Counted from the first letter of the stretch, positions 30,550 through 40,748 are shown. The stretch: DNA of 64,000 bases from Anianabacter salinae (GCF_019061145.1 NZ_JAHQZS010000001.1:806001-870000), one strand, 5' to 3'. The notes: a model not told the origin generated them from the letters alone. Translations and numbers: made by a program.

Positions 30550-32403
30550 CTACTGGAACTGAGCGTTCACTTGGTTGAGGATGTTCTGGTCAAGCTGGAT
30601 GCCCGCCCGCGTCTCGACCGCGCGGGTGAAGGCATCAAGCATGTCCGACCCGAGGCTCTGCGCGGTCTGCTGGGACAGCCGTTCGCGCAGTTGTGCAAGG
30701 TCAGGGTTGCCGGTGTCGGGGGCGTTGACGGCGTCAAGCTGGACCAGCGCGACGCGCCCCTCGCCCTCGATCACCCGCGCCTCGCCGGGTTCCATCTCGA
30801 ACAGGGCGGGCACCATGCCTTCAGGCGTGCCGTCAAGGAACGCCTGCCGCCCGATCGCCGCTTGCGAGCGGCTGGACAGGCCGAGCGCGCCGAAGGCCGC
30901 ACCTTCGTTGAGCCGGTCCGCAAGCGCCTGCGCCTGCGCCGCCAGTGCCTCGGTGGTTGCCTGCGCTTCCCATGCGTCGATCACGGCGCCGCGCACCTCG
31001 CCGAACGGCTGCACCTCGGGCGCGCGGACGGCGTCGAGCCGCAGCGCGAAGATGCCGCCATCGTCCAGCGGCAGCACTTCGGGGAAATCCCCGATTTCGG
31101 CCTCGACCGCCGCCGTGCGGAAGGCGTCATAGGCAGCGATGTCGTCACGGCTGTCTTGCGTGAACCCGATCGTGCCAAGCTGCATCGAGGTGTCCTGCGC
31201 CAGTTCCTCCAGCGTTGCGCCGCCTGCCAGTTCGTCGTCGATGGCGTCCATGCGTGCATCGACCTCGCGGCGGGCGCGGTCGGCGACAAGCTCTTCGCGC
31301 AATTCGTCCCGGACGTCCTCGAACGGTGTTTCCTGCGGGGCGAGAATGCCGTTCATGCGGAACAGCGCGGGGCCAAGGTTCGTGGTGATGGGGCCGGCGA
31401 CGCCGGGCGCCTCGAGGCCGAACAGCGCGCCGGACGCGGGGCCGGGCAGGTCGCCCTCGGCCACGTCGCCCAGATCGACGTCTTCCAGCGACAGGCCGCG
31501 CTCCTCGACGATGGCGTCAAAGCTCGCCTCGCCAGCGTCGATGCGGGCCTTGGCGTCTTCAGCCTGTTCCACGCTGCCGAACACCAGACGTTCCACAAGC
31601 CGCCGCTCTGGCACGACATACTGGTCGATGCGTTCGTCGTAGAGCGCGCGGATCTGATCCTCGTCCACGGCGATCTCGTCCATCACCATGTCGGGCGTCA
31701 GCCAAGCATAGGTGATCTCGCGGGTTTCGGGCCGGGTGAATGCGTCGGGGTTCGCGTCGTAATAGGCGCGCAGCGCGTCCTCGGTGGGTTCGGGCAGCGG
31801 CTCGTCCAGCGCGCCGGGGCCAAGCACAGTCCATGTCGCGTCCCGCGTCTCGGCGGCAAAGGTGAACAGCCGGTCGACATAGGCATCGGGGGCGGGGGTG
31901 CCTGCGGACACCGCGCCCTGCACCACGGTTCGCGCCACTTCCGAGCGCAGGGACGCCTCGAAGTCGGACACGGTCAGGCCCGAGTTCTGCAGCGCGAATT
32001 CATAGGACTGGCGGTCGAAGGAGCCGTTCAGGCCCTGGAAGGCGGGGATCTGCACGATCTGTTCGCGCAGGTTCGCGTCGCCTACGGAAATACCGGTGCG
32101 CGCGGCTTCGTCCTCGATCGCGACCTGGCTGACGACACGCCCCAGAACGGCGCGGTCGAGGCCGAACTGCTGCGCCTCGGCAAAGCTGAGCGGCTGGCCG
32201 GTCTGCGCCTGGATCGCGCGCAATTCCTGGTTCAACTCGCGCGCATAGCGGTCGATGGACACCGGCGTCTCGCCCACGGTGCCAAGCGACCGGGTGCCGC
32301 CGCCGAAATTCGAGGTGCCAAAGCCTGCAAGGCCCACGATCAGCAGGGCAAGGATGATCCAGACCACCGTCTTCGAGGTCTTGCTTTGTCCCAGCTTCGC
32401 CAT
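30550..32403 (-). CDS. SurA/PpiD-like peptidylprolyl isomerase
   Basis: 617 residues from MAKLGQSKTSKTVVWIILAL; the frame is open a further 20 codons upstream. One N-terminal membrane segment (about 13-32) anchors a large periplasmic part. It contains a SurA N-terminal-like chaperone region (about 35-190) and a PPIC-like region (about 230-370). By family it assists folding of outer-membrane and periplasmic proteins. The architecture is that of PpiD. It lies in a minus-strand run with trpE downstream. Confidence 0.85.
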   Translation of the reverse strand: MAKLGQSKTSKTVVWIILALLIVGLAGFGTSNFGGGTRSLGTVGETPVSIDRYARELNQELRAIQAQTGQPLSFAEAQQFGLDRAVLGRVVSQVAIEDEAARTGISVGDANLREQIVQIPAFQGLNGSFDRQSYEFALQNSGLTVSDFEASLRSEVARTVVQGAVSAGTPAPDAYVDRLFTFAAETRDATWTVLGPGALDEPLPEPTEDALRAYYDANPDAFTRPETREITYAWLTPDMVMDEIAVDEDQIRALYDERIDQYVVPERRLVERLVFGSVEQAEDAKARIDAGEASFDAIVEERGLSLEDVDLGDVAEGDLPGPASGALFGLEAPGVAGPITTNLGPALFRMNGILAPQETPFEDVRDELREELVADRARREVDARMDAIDDELAGGATLEELAQDTSMQLGTIGFTQDSRDDIAAYDAFRTAAVEAEIGDFPEVLPLDDGGIFALRLDAVRAPEVQPFGEVRGAVIDAWEAQATTEALAAQAQALADRLNEGAAFGALGLSSRSQAAIGRQAFLDGTPEGMVPALFEMEPGEARVIEGEGRVALVQLDAVNAPDTGNPDLAQLRERLSQQTAQSLGSDMLDAFTRAVETRAGIQLDQNILNQVNAQFQ

Positions 32404-32522
32404 GGTGTCCGTTCCCTTATGCCGCGTTCCGCGATCTCTATGCGCAGCAGGGGCGCGGGGCAAGGGCAGGGCGGCGGGGCGCGGCGTTCAAAATTCCGTC
32501 GACGCGGCCTTGCCAGAGGCGA

Positions 32523-33713
32523 TCAGGGCCGAAAGCCCGCAAGCCGGTCGAACAGCACGCCAAGGCCCTGCCGGTCAGCGTTGGCAAAGGCGATGCGCAG
32601 CTGCCGCGCGCCGCCCGGATCGCCGTCGGGCATGAACATCGTGCCGGGCAGCACCAGAACGCCCGCCTCGCCCACCAGCCTGCGCGCCAGCGTGTCCGAC
32701 GTCATGTCGAACGGATGCTCGGCATAGGCGAAATACGCGCCGCAGCCCAGAAGCCGCCAGCCGTCCAGCCGGGGGAAACTTTCTTCGATGGCGGCGCGGC
32801 GGTCGAGAATCTCGGCCCGTTCGCCTGCCAGCCATTGCGACAGGTTCCGCATCCCCCAAAGCGCGGCCCGCTGGCCAAGCTGGTTGGGGCAGATCGTGAC
32901 GGTGTCGAGATACTTCTCGACCTCGGCCAGCCGCGCCTCGCTTGCCACCATCGCGCCGACGCGGTGGCCGGTCAGGCGGTAGGCCTTGGAGAACGAGTAA
33001 AGCTGGATCAGCGTGTCGTCCCAGTCGGGATCGGCGAAGAGTTCATGCGCGGCGCCGCTGCGGCTGTCGAAGTCGCGGTAGGTCTCATCCACGATCAGCG
33101 CCAGGCCATGCGCGCGCGCCAGATCGAAGAACGCGCGCAGCGTGGCGGCGGGGTATTCGACGCCCGACGGGTTGTTCGGGCTGACCAGTACGATGGCGCG
33201 GGTGCGCTCGGTGATCGCGGAGCGGGCGGTGTCCACGTCGGGGATCAGGCCGGGGCCGGGGGGCAACGGCACGCAAGCGATGCCCGCCATGTCGAGCGCC
33301 ATCTTGTGGTTGAAGTACCACGGCAGCGGCAGGATCACCTCGTCGCCCGCGCCCGCCAGCGTGGACAGGGCGGCGGTGAACGCCTCGTTGCAGCCCGAGG
33401 TGATGGCGACCTGCGTCTCTGCGACCGGGCCGCCGTAGCTGGCCGACCACTGTTGCGCGACCTCGGCCCGCAACTCGGGCAGGCCCAGCACGGGGCCGTA
33501 AAGATGCGCGCTCGCGTCCTCGACGACGATGCGCGCCAGTTCCTCGCGCAGGGCCATCGGCGGGGGTTCCACCGGCGCGGCCTGGCTTACGTTCACAAGC
33601 GGCAGATGCGCGGGCGGCGGCGTGTCGGTCAGCCAGCGCCGCGCCTCCATCACCGGCGGCGGCGTGGTGGCCGCCATCGCGGGGTTGAGGGGGCGCGTCG
33701 GCTTGGCGGGCAC
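32523..33713 (-). CDS. PLP-dependent aminotransferase (class I/II)
   Basis: 396 residues. Fold type I: ITSGCNEAFTAAL (near 110), LVSPNNPSGVEYP (near 178-190), IVDETYRDF (near 212), and the PLP lysine in YSFSKAYRLTGHRVGAMV (near 250). The C-terminal Arg region is GGARQLRIAFANAD (near 370). The substrate cannot be told from sequence; aspartate/aromatic-type enzymes and valine-pyruvate types look similar. It lies 4 bases after gpt on the same strand, with the ppiD-like gene 119 bases downstream. Confidence 0.85.
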   Translation of the reverse strand: MPAKPTRPLNPAMAATTPPPVMEARRWLTDTPPPAHLPLVNVSQAAPVEPPPMALREELARIVVEDASAHLYGPVLGLPELRAEVAQQWSASYGGPVAETQVAITSGCNEAFTAALSTLAGAGDEVILPLPWYFNHKMALDMAGIACVPLPPGPGLIPDVDTARSAITERTRAIVLVSPNNPSGVEYPAATLRAFFDLARAHGLALIVDETYRDFDSRSGAAHELFADPDWDDTLIQLYSFSKAYRLTGHRVGAMVASEARLAEVEKYLDTVTICPNQLGQRAALWGMRNLSQWLAGERAEILDRRAAIEESFPRLDGWRLLGCGAYFAYAEHPFDMTSDTLARRLVGEAGVLVLPGTMFMPDGDPGGARQLRIAFANADRQGLGVLFDRLAGFRP

Positions 33714-33717
33714 GCCG

Positions 33718-34221
33718 TCAGTCCCGGCCGCGATAGGGTTCGACGTATTGCAGCGCCATGTCCCAGGGGAAGAAGATCCAGGTGTCCTGGCTCACCTCGG
33801 TGATGAAGGTGTCGACCTGAGGGCGGCCCTGCGGCTTGGCATAGACCGTGGCGAAATGCGCCTTGGGATACAGGTCGCGCACCAGTTCCAGCGTCTTGCC
33901 GGTGTCGACAAGGTCGTCGACCACAAGGATGCCGGTGCCGTCGCCCATCATCTCGGCATCGGGGGCCTTGAGCACCCGCGCGGCGGCGCGTGACTGGTGG
34001 TCGTAGGATTTCACGCTGATGGTATCGACCGTGCGGATGCCAAGCTCTCGGCTGACGATCATCGCGGGGGCCATGCCGCCCCGCGTGATCGCGACCACGG
34101 CCTTCCAGGCACCGTCATCCGGCCCCTGACCGTCCAGCCGCCACGCCAGCGCGCGGCTGTCGCGGTGGATCTGGTCCCACGAGACGTGAAAGCCTTTTTC
34201 ATGCGGCAGGAATTCGGTCAT
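33718..34221 (-). CDS. gpt: Xanthine phosphoribosyltransferase
   Basis: 167 residues. It salvages xanthine (and guanine) with PRPP. The PRPP-binding loop is [18 protein letters not shown] (near 95-112). [20 protein letters not shown] (near 41-60) and [17 protein letters not shown] at the C-terminus match E. coli Gpt-type enzymes. It starts 3 bases after the fabI stop, so the two are cotranscribed. Confidence 0.93.
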   Translation of the reverse strand: MTEFLPHEKGFHVSWDQIHRDSRALAWRLDGQGPDDGAWKAVVAITRGGMAPAMIVSRELGIRTVDTISVKSYDHQSRAAARVLKAPDAEMMGDGTGILVVDDLVDTGKTLELVRDLYPKAHFATVYAKPQGRPQVDTFITEVSQDTWIFFPWDMALQYVEPYRGRD

Positions 34222-34224
34222 GGC

Positions 34225-35031
34225 TCAGGCCTTTTCGATATCGGGAGCGTCGACGGCCTTCATGCCGACCACATGGTATCCGGCATCGACATGCAGGCAT
34301 TCGCCCGTCACGCCCGACCCCAGATCCGACAGAAGATACAGCGCCGATTTTCCCACGTCGTCGGTGGTGACATTGCGGCGGAGCGGTGAGTTGTATTCAT
34401 TCCACTTCATGATGTAGCGGAAATCGCCGATGCCGCTGGCGGCCAGCGTCTTGATCGTGCCCGCGCTGATCGCGTTCACGCGGATGCCGTCCTTGCCCAG
34501 GTCTTCGGCCAGATAGCGCACCGACGCCTCCAGCGCGGCCTTGGCGACGCCCATCACGTTGTAATGCGGCATCACCTTTTCCGCCCCGTAATAGGTGAGG
34601 GTCAGCGCGCTGCTGCCCGGCCCCATCAGCTTTTCGGCGCGCTGCATGATCGCGGTGAAGGAATAGACTGATATGTCCATCGAGACGCGGAAATTGTCGC
34701 GGCTGGTGTCCACGTAGCGCCCGCGCAATTCCGACTTGTCGGAAAAGCCGATGGCGTGGACCACGAAATCAAGGCTGCCCCATTCCGCCTTGAGGGTCTC
34801 GAACAGCGCGTCCATCGATGCTTCGTCGCCCACGTCGCAAGGCAGCACGAGCGACGACCCAAGCGACGCGGCCAGCGGATCGACCCGCTTTTTCAGCGCG
34901 TCGCCCTGATACGAGAACGCAAGCTCGGCGCCCGCATCTGCGCAGGCCCGCGCGATGCCCCAAGCGATCGACTTGTCGTTCGCAAGGCCCATGATGAGGC
35001 CACGCTTGCCCGCCATCAGCTTCGTTGACAT
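34225..35031 (-). CDS. fabI: Enoyl-[acyl-carrier-protein] reductase FabI
   Basis: 268 residues from [20 protein letters not shown]; 26 further upstream codons are open but not family-like. It makes the final NADH-dependent reduction in fatty-acid elongation. The divergent SDR pattern is [17 protein letters not shown] (near 12-28), the active-site Tyr-x6-Tyr-x6/7-Lys region in [25 protein letters not shown] (in outline, near 152-176), and [18 protein letters not shown] (near 196). The target of triclosan-type inhibitors in other bacteria. It heads the fabI-gpt-aminotransferase run. Confidence 0.95.
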   Translation of the reverse strand: MSTKLMAGKRGLIMGLANDKSIAWGIARACADAGAELAFSYQGDALKKRVDPLAASLGSSLVLPCDVGDEASMDALFETLKAEWGSLDFVVHAIGFSDKSELRGRYVDTSRDNFRVSMDISVYSFTAIMQRAEKLMGPGSSALTLTYYGAEKVMPHYNVMGVAKAALEASVRYLAEDLGKDGIRVNAISAGTIKTLAASGIGDFRYIMKWNEYNSPLRRNVTTDDVGKSALYLLSDLGSGVTGECLHVDAGYHVVGMKAVDAPDIEKA

Positions 35032-35134
35032 TCGTCGCCCCTCACTCACTTTTCCGGTGCAAGGTCGTCTAGGACATTCCCCCCCCGCCATCAAGAGACA
35101 CCGGGGCATACACAGGCTTTGGAAAGGGTATCAC

Positions 35135-35743
35135 ATGGACAGCGCAAGAGACGGCATCTTCGCCGGGGACGATCCGTTCGAGATCGCCCGCACCTGGATG
35201 AGCGAGGCGGCCAGAACCGAACCGACCGATCCCAACGCGATGGCGCTGGCCACGGTGGACCCGGAGGGCATGCCGAACGTGCGGGTCGTGCTGCTGAAAG
35301 AGATCGAGGCGGACGCGGTGGTGTTCTATACCAATTACGACAGCGCCAAGGGGCGCGAGTTGATCGCCAGCGGCAAGGCCGCGATCAACCTGCACTGGAA
35401 GACGCTTGGCCGACAGGTGCGGATGCGGGGGCCAGTCGTGAAGGAAGACGGCCCACAGGCCGACGCCTATTACCGCTCGCGCGCGGTGGGCAGCCGCATC
35501 GGGGCATGGGCGTCCGAGCAGTCGCGTCCGCTGGCGTCGCGTGCAGCGTTGATGGAACGGGTCGAAACCCTGGGCGCCGAGTTGGGAGACGACCCCGCCC
35601 GCCCGTCCTTTTGGGGAGGTTTCCGGCTTTGCCCGCTTGAGATAGAATTCTGGGCAGACGGGGAATTCAGATTGCACGACAGGTTTCGCTGGTCTCGGCC
35701 AAGCGCTGATACTGGTTGGAAAATTCAGCGTCTGAACCCCTGA
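35135..35743 (+). CDS. pdxH: Pyridoxamine 5'-phosphate oxidase
   Basis: 202 residues from [20 protein letters not shown]; a GGAAAGG ribosome site precedes the ATG. It oxidises PNP or PMP to PLP with FMN. FMN-binding blocks: [20 protein letters not shown] (near 37-56), [14 protein letters not shown] (near 63-76) and [14 protein letters not shown] (near 86-99). C-terminal dimerisation block: [17 protein letters not shown], with the substrate RLNP at the very end. It is divergent from fabI by about 100 bases. Confidence 0.96.
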   Translation: MDSARDGIFAGDDPFEIARTWMSEAARTEPTDPNAMALATVDPEGMPNVRVVLLKEIEADAVVFYTNYDSAKGRELIASGKAAINLHWKTLGRQVRMRGPVVKEDGPQADAYYRSRAVGSRIGAWASEQSRPLASRAALMERVETLGAELGDDPARPSFWGGFRLCPLEIEFWADGEFRLHDRFRWSRPSADTGWKIQRLNP

Positions 35744-35863
35744 GATTCGCGCGACGTGAAATGCAACGCTTTGTTTTACTCTCGTTTTTCCGCTTGATCT
35801 GATCTGTCCAGTTTGAAATTGCTGTTGTCAATCAAATCGCCGGAAAGGCGCGAAGGCAAAGTG

Positions 35864-36388
35864 ATGAGCGACGAGGACGACGCAACCCGCACAGTGGTCG
35901 GCAAGGTCAAATGGTTCGATCCCGTCAAGGGATTCGGCTTTGTGGTGCCAGAGGGTGGCGGCCGGGACATTCTTCTGCATGCCAACGTCCTGCGGAATTT
36001 CGGTCAGAGTTCGGTCGCGGACGACAGCGGCATCACGCTTGTCGCGCAGAACACGTCACGCGGAGAACAGGCGGTGACGGTCGTCGAGATCAGCCCGCCC
36101 GAGGCGACGGACGAGGCCCCGCTCGAAGAGATTTCGGCGCAGGATCATCCTGCCGACGAGGGCCCGCTGGAGCCCGCGCGGGTGAAATGGTTCGACAAGG
36201 CCAAGGGCTTTGGTTTCGCCAATGTGTTTGGACAGGACGACGACATCTTCCTACACGTTGAAGTGTTGCGCCGGTCCGGCTTTTCCGACCTTCAACCCGG
36301 TGAGGCCGTGAGCCTGCGCATCGTCGAGGGCAAGCGTGGCCGCATGGCGTCGCGCATCCTCGCATGGGACGCGGCGCTGAAGGAGTGA
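35864..36388 (+). CDS. Two-domain cold-shock protein
   Basis: 174 residues from MSDEDDATRTVVGKVKWFDP; the upstream in-frame ATG at 35813 adds 17 residues with no family likeness. It has two cold-shock domains: residues about 10-75 (KVKWFDPVKGFGFVVPE, ILLHANVLR) and 105-168 (RVKWFDKAKGFGFANV, IFLHVEVLRRSG), joined by an acidic linker. The RNP1-like GFGF and RNP2-like FLH residues for nucleic-acid binding are intact in both. The DUF192 gene follows by 4 bases. A 120-base AT-richer leader precedes the gene, as is common for cold-shock mRNAs. Confidence 0.93.
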   Translation: MSDEDDATRTVVGKVKWFDPVKGFGFVVPEGGGRDILLHANVLRNFGQSSVADDSGITLVAQNTSRGEQAVTVVEISPPEATDEAPLEEISAQDHPADEGPLEPARVKWFDKAKGFGFANVFGQDDDIFLHVEVLRRSGFSDLQPGEAVSLRIVEGKRGRMASRILAWDAALKE

Positions 36389-36392
36389 TCTT

Positions 36393-36869
36393 GTGAAATT
36401 TGCGGTGACGGGGGCTGCGTTCGCGGCCATGATGGGCGCGGGGTCAGCGCAGGCCGACTGCGCCTTCGATCAGGTCGAGGTGCGCGGCAACGGATCAAGC
36501 GCCCGCTTCACGGTCGACGTGGCGGACGACAATGCCGAACGCGGGCAGGGCCTGATGTTCGTCGAAGAGATGGCACGTTCGCGCGGGATGCTGTTTGTCT
36601 TCGACCAGCCGCAACCCGTCTCGTTCTGGATGCGCAACACGCTCATTCCACTCGACATGATCTTCGTCGGTGCGGACGGCGTTGTGCGCAGCGTGCACGA
36701 GAATGCCACGCCGCTGGACGAGAGTTCGATCTTCGGCGGGAACGACATCCAGTATGTGCTCGAGATCAACGGAGGGCTTGCGCAGCGCCTTGGCATCGGC
36801 CCGGGCAGCGAGCTGCGCCATCCGTCGATGGATCAGGACGCGGCGGCGTGGGCCTGCGCCGACGGTTAG
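36393..36869 (+). CDS. DUF192 family secreted protein
   Basis: 158 residues from a GTG start four bases after the cold-shock gene, with AGGAG just upstream. A signal peptide (about 1-21, ending SAQA) is followed by a DUF192 domain: RGQGLMFVEEMARSRGMLFVFD (near 50-70) and VSFWMRNTLIPLDMIFVGADG (near 75-95). The biochemical role of the family is not established. It is probably periplasmic. Confidence 0.88.
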   Translation: MKFAVTGAAFAAMMGAGSAQADCAFDQVEVRGNGSSARFTVDVADDNAERGQGLMFVEEMARSRGMLFVFDQPQPVSFWMRNTLIPLDMIFVGADGVVRSVHENATPLDESSIFGGNDIQYVLEINGGLAQRLGIGPGSELRHPSMDQDAAAWACADG

Positions 36870-36910
36870 GGCTTTCCTATGTCTGCGCGTCTTTGTAGAG
36901 AGACGCGGAT

Positions 36911-36987
36911 CGGGGCGTGGCGCAGCCTGGTAGCGCGACGGTTTTGGGTACCGTAGGTCGTAGGTTCGAATCCTATCGCCCCGACCA
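36911..36987 (+). tRNA. tRNA-Pro (anticodon TGG)
   Basis: 77 bases including an encoded CCA. Acceptor stem CGGGGCG pairs with CGCCCCG. The anticodon stem ACGGT/ACCGT encloses the loop TTTGGGT with anticodon TGG. The T arm contains the GGTTCGAATCC consensus. The D arm has the AGCCTGGTAGCGC pattern of tRNA-Pro. Confidence 0.96.
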
Positions 36988-37131
36988 TTTCTGGGCTCGG
37001 CCCGTCTTTCCGAGTGGAAGGGCGGCTATCGGCTCTATTTCCGTCGCGGACGGAATGGCCCATTTTTCGGCCCACAGTTGACACAGTGGTCTGCCAGTCC
37101 AATGCGCGGTGCAGCGCAGGTGGCCAGGACG

Positions 37132-39948
37132 ATGTCAACATACACGGTAACTTCAGCGAACTGGAATAATCCGGCTTTCTGGTCGTCCGTCAACGAGGCG
37201 ACCGGCCAGCATGTGTTCGACTTCAGCGGCCTCGGCCCGACCTTCACCGTCGATCTCGACTATTCCACGGGCACGCTGACGATCGACGACGGATCGTCGA
37301 GTTTCAGCGTCGGCGATACCGATGCCGTCGGCAGCTTCGACGCGAACCTCGGCGGCAGCACGGTGTTTTCGGCCTTTCAGCCCATCGGCAGCGCGGGGGA
37401 CGACACCTTCACTGATGACGCGGGCGGAACTGTCGCGCGGGCCCTCACCATCACGAACGCCAGCTTCGAAGCGACCAACCATTCCGATGGCGCCTATTCC
37501 CAAGGCATTCCATCCTGGACGATCACCGACAACGGGTCTGGAGAGGCGGGGGACTACAACCCGAGAAGCTCGGAGATCGACGAGAGCACGGTGGACGGCA
37601 CCGATGTCGCCTGGCTGTATCACGGGGGAAGTTCGAGCAGCACGGCGGCGATTTCCCAGACCCTGTCCGAGACCTACAGCAGCGGAAGTGTCTACCGCTT
37701 CGATCTTCTTGTCGGCGACGGAAGCTTCAGCGGCAGCGGCGATGTCGCCTATCAGGTCAATATCTATGCCGGGTCGACCCTGATCGGAACGACGAGCGGC
37801 ACCACCGGCGACATCGACGCGATGCAGGCGATTTCAGTCGAATCCACTGTGAACAACCCGGCCCTGAATGGTCAGGCGATCCGGATCGAGATCGTGCGCC
37901 CTCCCGGCACGGCGAGTGGCGAGCTGCTGGTCGACAACATCACCGGCACCGTGACAGAGCCCGGCGCGGACCAGTTCGACGGCGACGCGGGCACCGACAC
38001 GGTGGACTATTCCGCTTCGGCGCAGGCGGTGACAGTCGACCTTGCGGCGGGCACCGGGTCGGGCGGTTCTGCCGAGGGCGACACCTACACCGACATCGAG
38101 AACGTCACCGGCTCGGCACAGGACGACAGGCTCGAAGGCAACGCCGACGACAACACCCTTGACGGCGCTGGCGGGTCTGACCGGCTTGTGGGCGGCGTTG
38201 GAAATGACACCGTATCGGGCGGCGCAGGCGACGATGTGATCTTCGGTGACACCGAAGAGGCGCTTGGCCTTGGCACCCCGCAAGAGGCCGGCAACCTTGT
38301 CATGGACCCTGCCGAGGTCCGTTCGGGATCGGAATCGGGCGGGAACCCGGCGTCGGCGGTCGATGGCACGTCGATCATCTATGACAACGCCGCGACGCTT
38401 GGCGATGGCACGAACGTCGCGCTGCGCATCACGCTCGTCGACAAGTCGAGCGATTCGCTTGGCGTCAATCTGACCAACCCGACGCTGAACCAGACGATCC
38501 TGTTGAGCGGTGGATCGGGTCTTCGCGGCGAGACTGCCAACATCAGGATCGAGTTTCTCGATCAGGATACGCTGCAACCGCTGTCGCTAAGCGGTTCGGC
38601 GACCTTCAGCGATCTGGACGACAATTCAGGCGGCACGCCGGGCGGCGCAGAGCAGCTGATCCTGAATCCCGGCGATTTCGTCAGCTATGCGACCGACGCC
38701 AACACCTCGCTCGTCGTGTCCGAAGACATGGGGTCCGTCACGGCAACCGGCAGCGAAGGGAATACGCCGCTCGAGCAGGATGCCTGGTTCCAGGCGCTGT
38801 TCGAGGGGCAGTCCGAAATCAACTTCACGCTCGTCTATCCCGGGCAGCAGGCAGGTTTCGGGTTCAACGGAGCCGACATCGCGAATGCGGTCATCACCGA
38901 TGTGCCGCAGGGCGACGACAATCTGAGCGGCGGCGCAGGCAACGACATACTGATCGGCGGCGGCGGCGATGACACGCTTTCGGGCGGCACCGATGATGAC
39001 ACCCTGTCAGGAGACGGCGGCGACGATACGTTCCAGTACGTCGCTGGAGACGGCGACGACATCATCACCGACTTCAACACCGGGAACACCGGCACGCTGA
39101 GTGACGGTGACAGCACGAACAACGATTTCATCGACCTCACGGCGTTCTACGACAGCATCCACGAGCTTCATTCCGACCAGGCCGACGACGGTATCCTGAA
39201 CCAGTCCAACGCCACGGACGAAAAGGGCCGCACTGTCGATTACAGCGACAACGACCAGTTTGGCGCGGGGTCGATCACGTTCACCGGCGGCACCGGGGAC
39301 GACAGCTTCTTTACCGTCGAGAACACCGGTGTCGTCTGTTTCGGCAAGGGCACGCTGATCCGCACGCCGCGCGGTGAGGTGCCGATCGAAGACCTGGGCG
39401 TGGGCGATCTTGTCGAAACCCACGACGAGGGTGCGCAACCCATCCTCTGGATCTCACGCGAAACCTACGGGCCGGACGATCTTGCCGAGATGCCGCAACA
39501 CAGGCCGGTGCGCATCGTCGCCGGAACGCTTGGCAATCATTCGGATCTTGTCGTGTCGCCGCTTCACGGGGTGCTCATCGGTCCTGAATTCGGTGCCGAG
39601 GCGCCATCTCTCGTTCGCGCGCGCCATCTGGCCGAAATATCGAGGCGCGTGCGGACCGTCAGGGCTGCGCAGCACATAACCTACATTCATTTCCTGCTTC
39701 CCCGACACGCCATTGTCTGGGCGAACGGGGCGGGGGCGGAAACGCTGTATCCGGGCAAGGAAACCCTGAGGACCTTCAGTCCACACAAACGCGCAGGTCT
39801 GGGACGGGTGCTGCCGGGGATTGGCGCGGGATCGGTGCTTGAGGCATATGGCCCGCCGGTGCGCCCGTTCCTGCGCCGGAAGGACGTCCTGTCGCGGCTT
39901 CGGCTGGACGGTCAGGGCTGTGCCGAGGCTGCCGCCGCGATGATGTAA
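37132..39948 (+). CDS. Large RTX-repeat protein with C-terminal Hint domain
   Basis: 938 residues from MSTYTVTSANWNNPAFW; the frame is open to 37078. The N-terminal half is an acidic, Ser/Thr/Gly-rich secreted-type sequence without a signal peptide. RTX-like calcium-binding repeats occur near 350-385 (GGSDRLVGGVGNDTVSGGAGDDVIFGD in outline) and near 600-640 (GDDNLSGGAGNDILIGGGGDDTLSGG in outline). A Hint_2 domain starts at the Cys of VVCFGKGTLIRTPRG (near 739), with VVSPLHGVLIG and HYIHFLLPRHAIVWANGAGAETLYPG-type blocks after it. It is probably exported by a type I system and self-processed. It is the second Hint protein of the window. Confidence 0.85.
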   Translation: MSTYTVTSANWNNPAFWSSVNEATGQHVFDFSGLGPTFTVDLDYSTGTLTIDDGSSSFSVGDTDAVGSFDANLGGSTVFSAFQPIGSAGDDTFTDDAGGTVARALTITNASFEATNHSDGAYSQGIPSWTITDNGSGEAGDYNPRSSEIDESTVDGTDVAWLYHGGSSSSTAAISQTLSETYSSGSVYRFDLLVGDGSFSGSGDVAYQVNIYAGSTLIGTTSGTTGDIDAMQAISVESTVNNPALNGQAIRIEIVRPPGTASGELLVDNITGTVTEPGADQFDGDAGTDTVDYSASAQAVTVDLAAGTGSGGSAEGDTYTDIENVTGSAQDDRLEGNADDNTLDGAGGSDRLVGGVGNDTVSGGAGDDVIFGDTEEALGLGTPQEAGNLVMDPAEVRSGSESGGNPASAVDGTSIIYDNAATLGDGTNVALRITLVDKSSDSLGVNLTNPTLNQTILLSGGSGLRGETANIRIEFLDQDTLQPLSLSGSATFSDLDDNSGGTPGGAEQLILNPGDFVSYATDANTSLVVSEDMGSVTATGSEGNTPLEQDAWFQALFEGQSEINFTLVYPGQQAGFGFNGADIANAVITDVPQGDDNLSGGAGNDILIGGGGDDTLSGGTDDDTLSGDGGDDTFQYVAGDGDDIITDFNTGNTGTLSDGDSTNNDFIDLTAFYDSIHELHSDQADDGILNQSNATDEKGRTVDYSDNDQFGAGSITFTGGTGDDSFFTVENTGVVCFGKGTLIRTPRGEVPIEDLGVGDLVETHDEGAQPILWISRETYGPDDLAEMPQHRPVRIVAGTLGNHSDLVVSPLHGVLIGPEFGAEAPSLVRARHLAEISRRVRTVRAAQHITYIHFLLPRHAIVWANGAGAETLYPGKETLRTFSPHKRAGLGRVLPGIGAGSVLEAYGPPVRPFLRRKDVLSRLRLDGQGCAEAAAAMM

Positions 39949-40054
39949 GCCGGACCGCCCCGTCGGCAGAGCCCCGAGACGGTGGGTGCGGACCAGTGGC
40001 ATTGGTCTTTCGGACAGCGCGGGCGAGCGGCAATGCGCCCGCCCCGCGGCACGG

Positions 40055-40186
40055 TCACTTCGACTTCTTGGCGCCGAGCGAGACGGGCTTGGCCGCCCCG
40101 GAATTTGCCGTGGCCAGAACCCTCGGCACTTCCTTCTTGGGTTTCTTGACTTCCTTGTTGCCGCGCTTGTTGTCGCCTTTTCCCAT
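40055..40186 (-). CDS. Small basic conserved protein (43 aa)
   Basis: The 43-residue product starts MGKGDNKRGNKEVKKPKKEV, then PRVLATANSGAAKPVSLGAKKSK. It has a GAGGA ribosome site before the ATG. It is very rich in lysine and lacks hydrophobic segments; short proteins with the MGKGDNKRGNKE start are common in alphaproteobacteria, function unknown. RNA or DNA binding would be a guess from charge. Confidence 0.75.
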   Translation of the reverse strand: MGKGDNKRGNKEVKKPKKEVPRVLATANSGAAKPVSLGAKKSK

Positions 40187-40748
40187 GATGTCCTCGCAGG
40201 GTAGGGGTCTCCGTCCGCGACATGCGGAACGGACCGTTCCTCAGGAAAATCAGGGTTGCCTGCACACATGGCAGGGCGATGATTTCGGTGAGTATGCCGC
40301 CGGGTCGTCATCGACCCTTGATACACATCGGTATTTTACCATCGCCCATGATGGCCCGCAAGCGGCGCCTGATCGGGCGGCATGTGTTCTGACTGCACAG
40401 CATGTGGTATGTCTGCATCTTTTTTCGTCTGCATGTGGGCAATACCCCGCCGTCTGGTTCAGCCGCGCCGGGCGAACGCAGATCCCCGAGTCGTCCACAT
40501 CTGCGTCCGGGTGCCGGAACCACCTTGGACGGGCGCCGCGTATTTCCCGTTGTTTCCCGCACGGTTCCAGTCGCCCCGCCGGGCGAACCCGCGCCAAGCC
40601 TGTGGACAACTTTCCGGGCGCTGTTTCCATCTACGCCCCCGCCCGAAAATCCGGCCATCCGTCAACCGCTTTTTGCACTCTCGAAATGAAATTTTCATGT
40701 TGACCGGACCCCGTCCCCTACGCCAGTTTGTGTGAGCCGGTTGTTGAG
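40187..40748. other. Intergenic stretch before the nrdJ promoter
   Basis: No convincing gene. Reading frames here have no ribosome site and no family likeness. Base composition is more mixed than in the genes around it. GCATGTG occurs three times (40380, 40400, 40431) around a TTTTTT run. I see no riboswitch consensus in it. Confidence 0.5.

Noticed and set aside
36911-36987. tRNA-Pro as an attachment site of an island holding the RTX-Hint gene
   Set aside because: No integrase and no second copy of the tRNA 3' end was seen in the window; the tRNA is intact.
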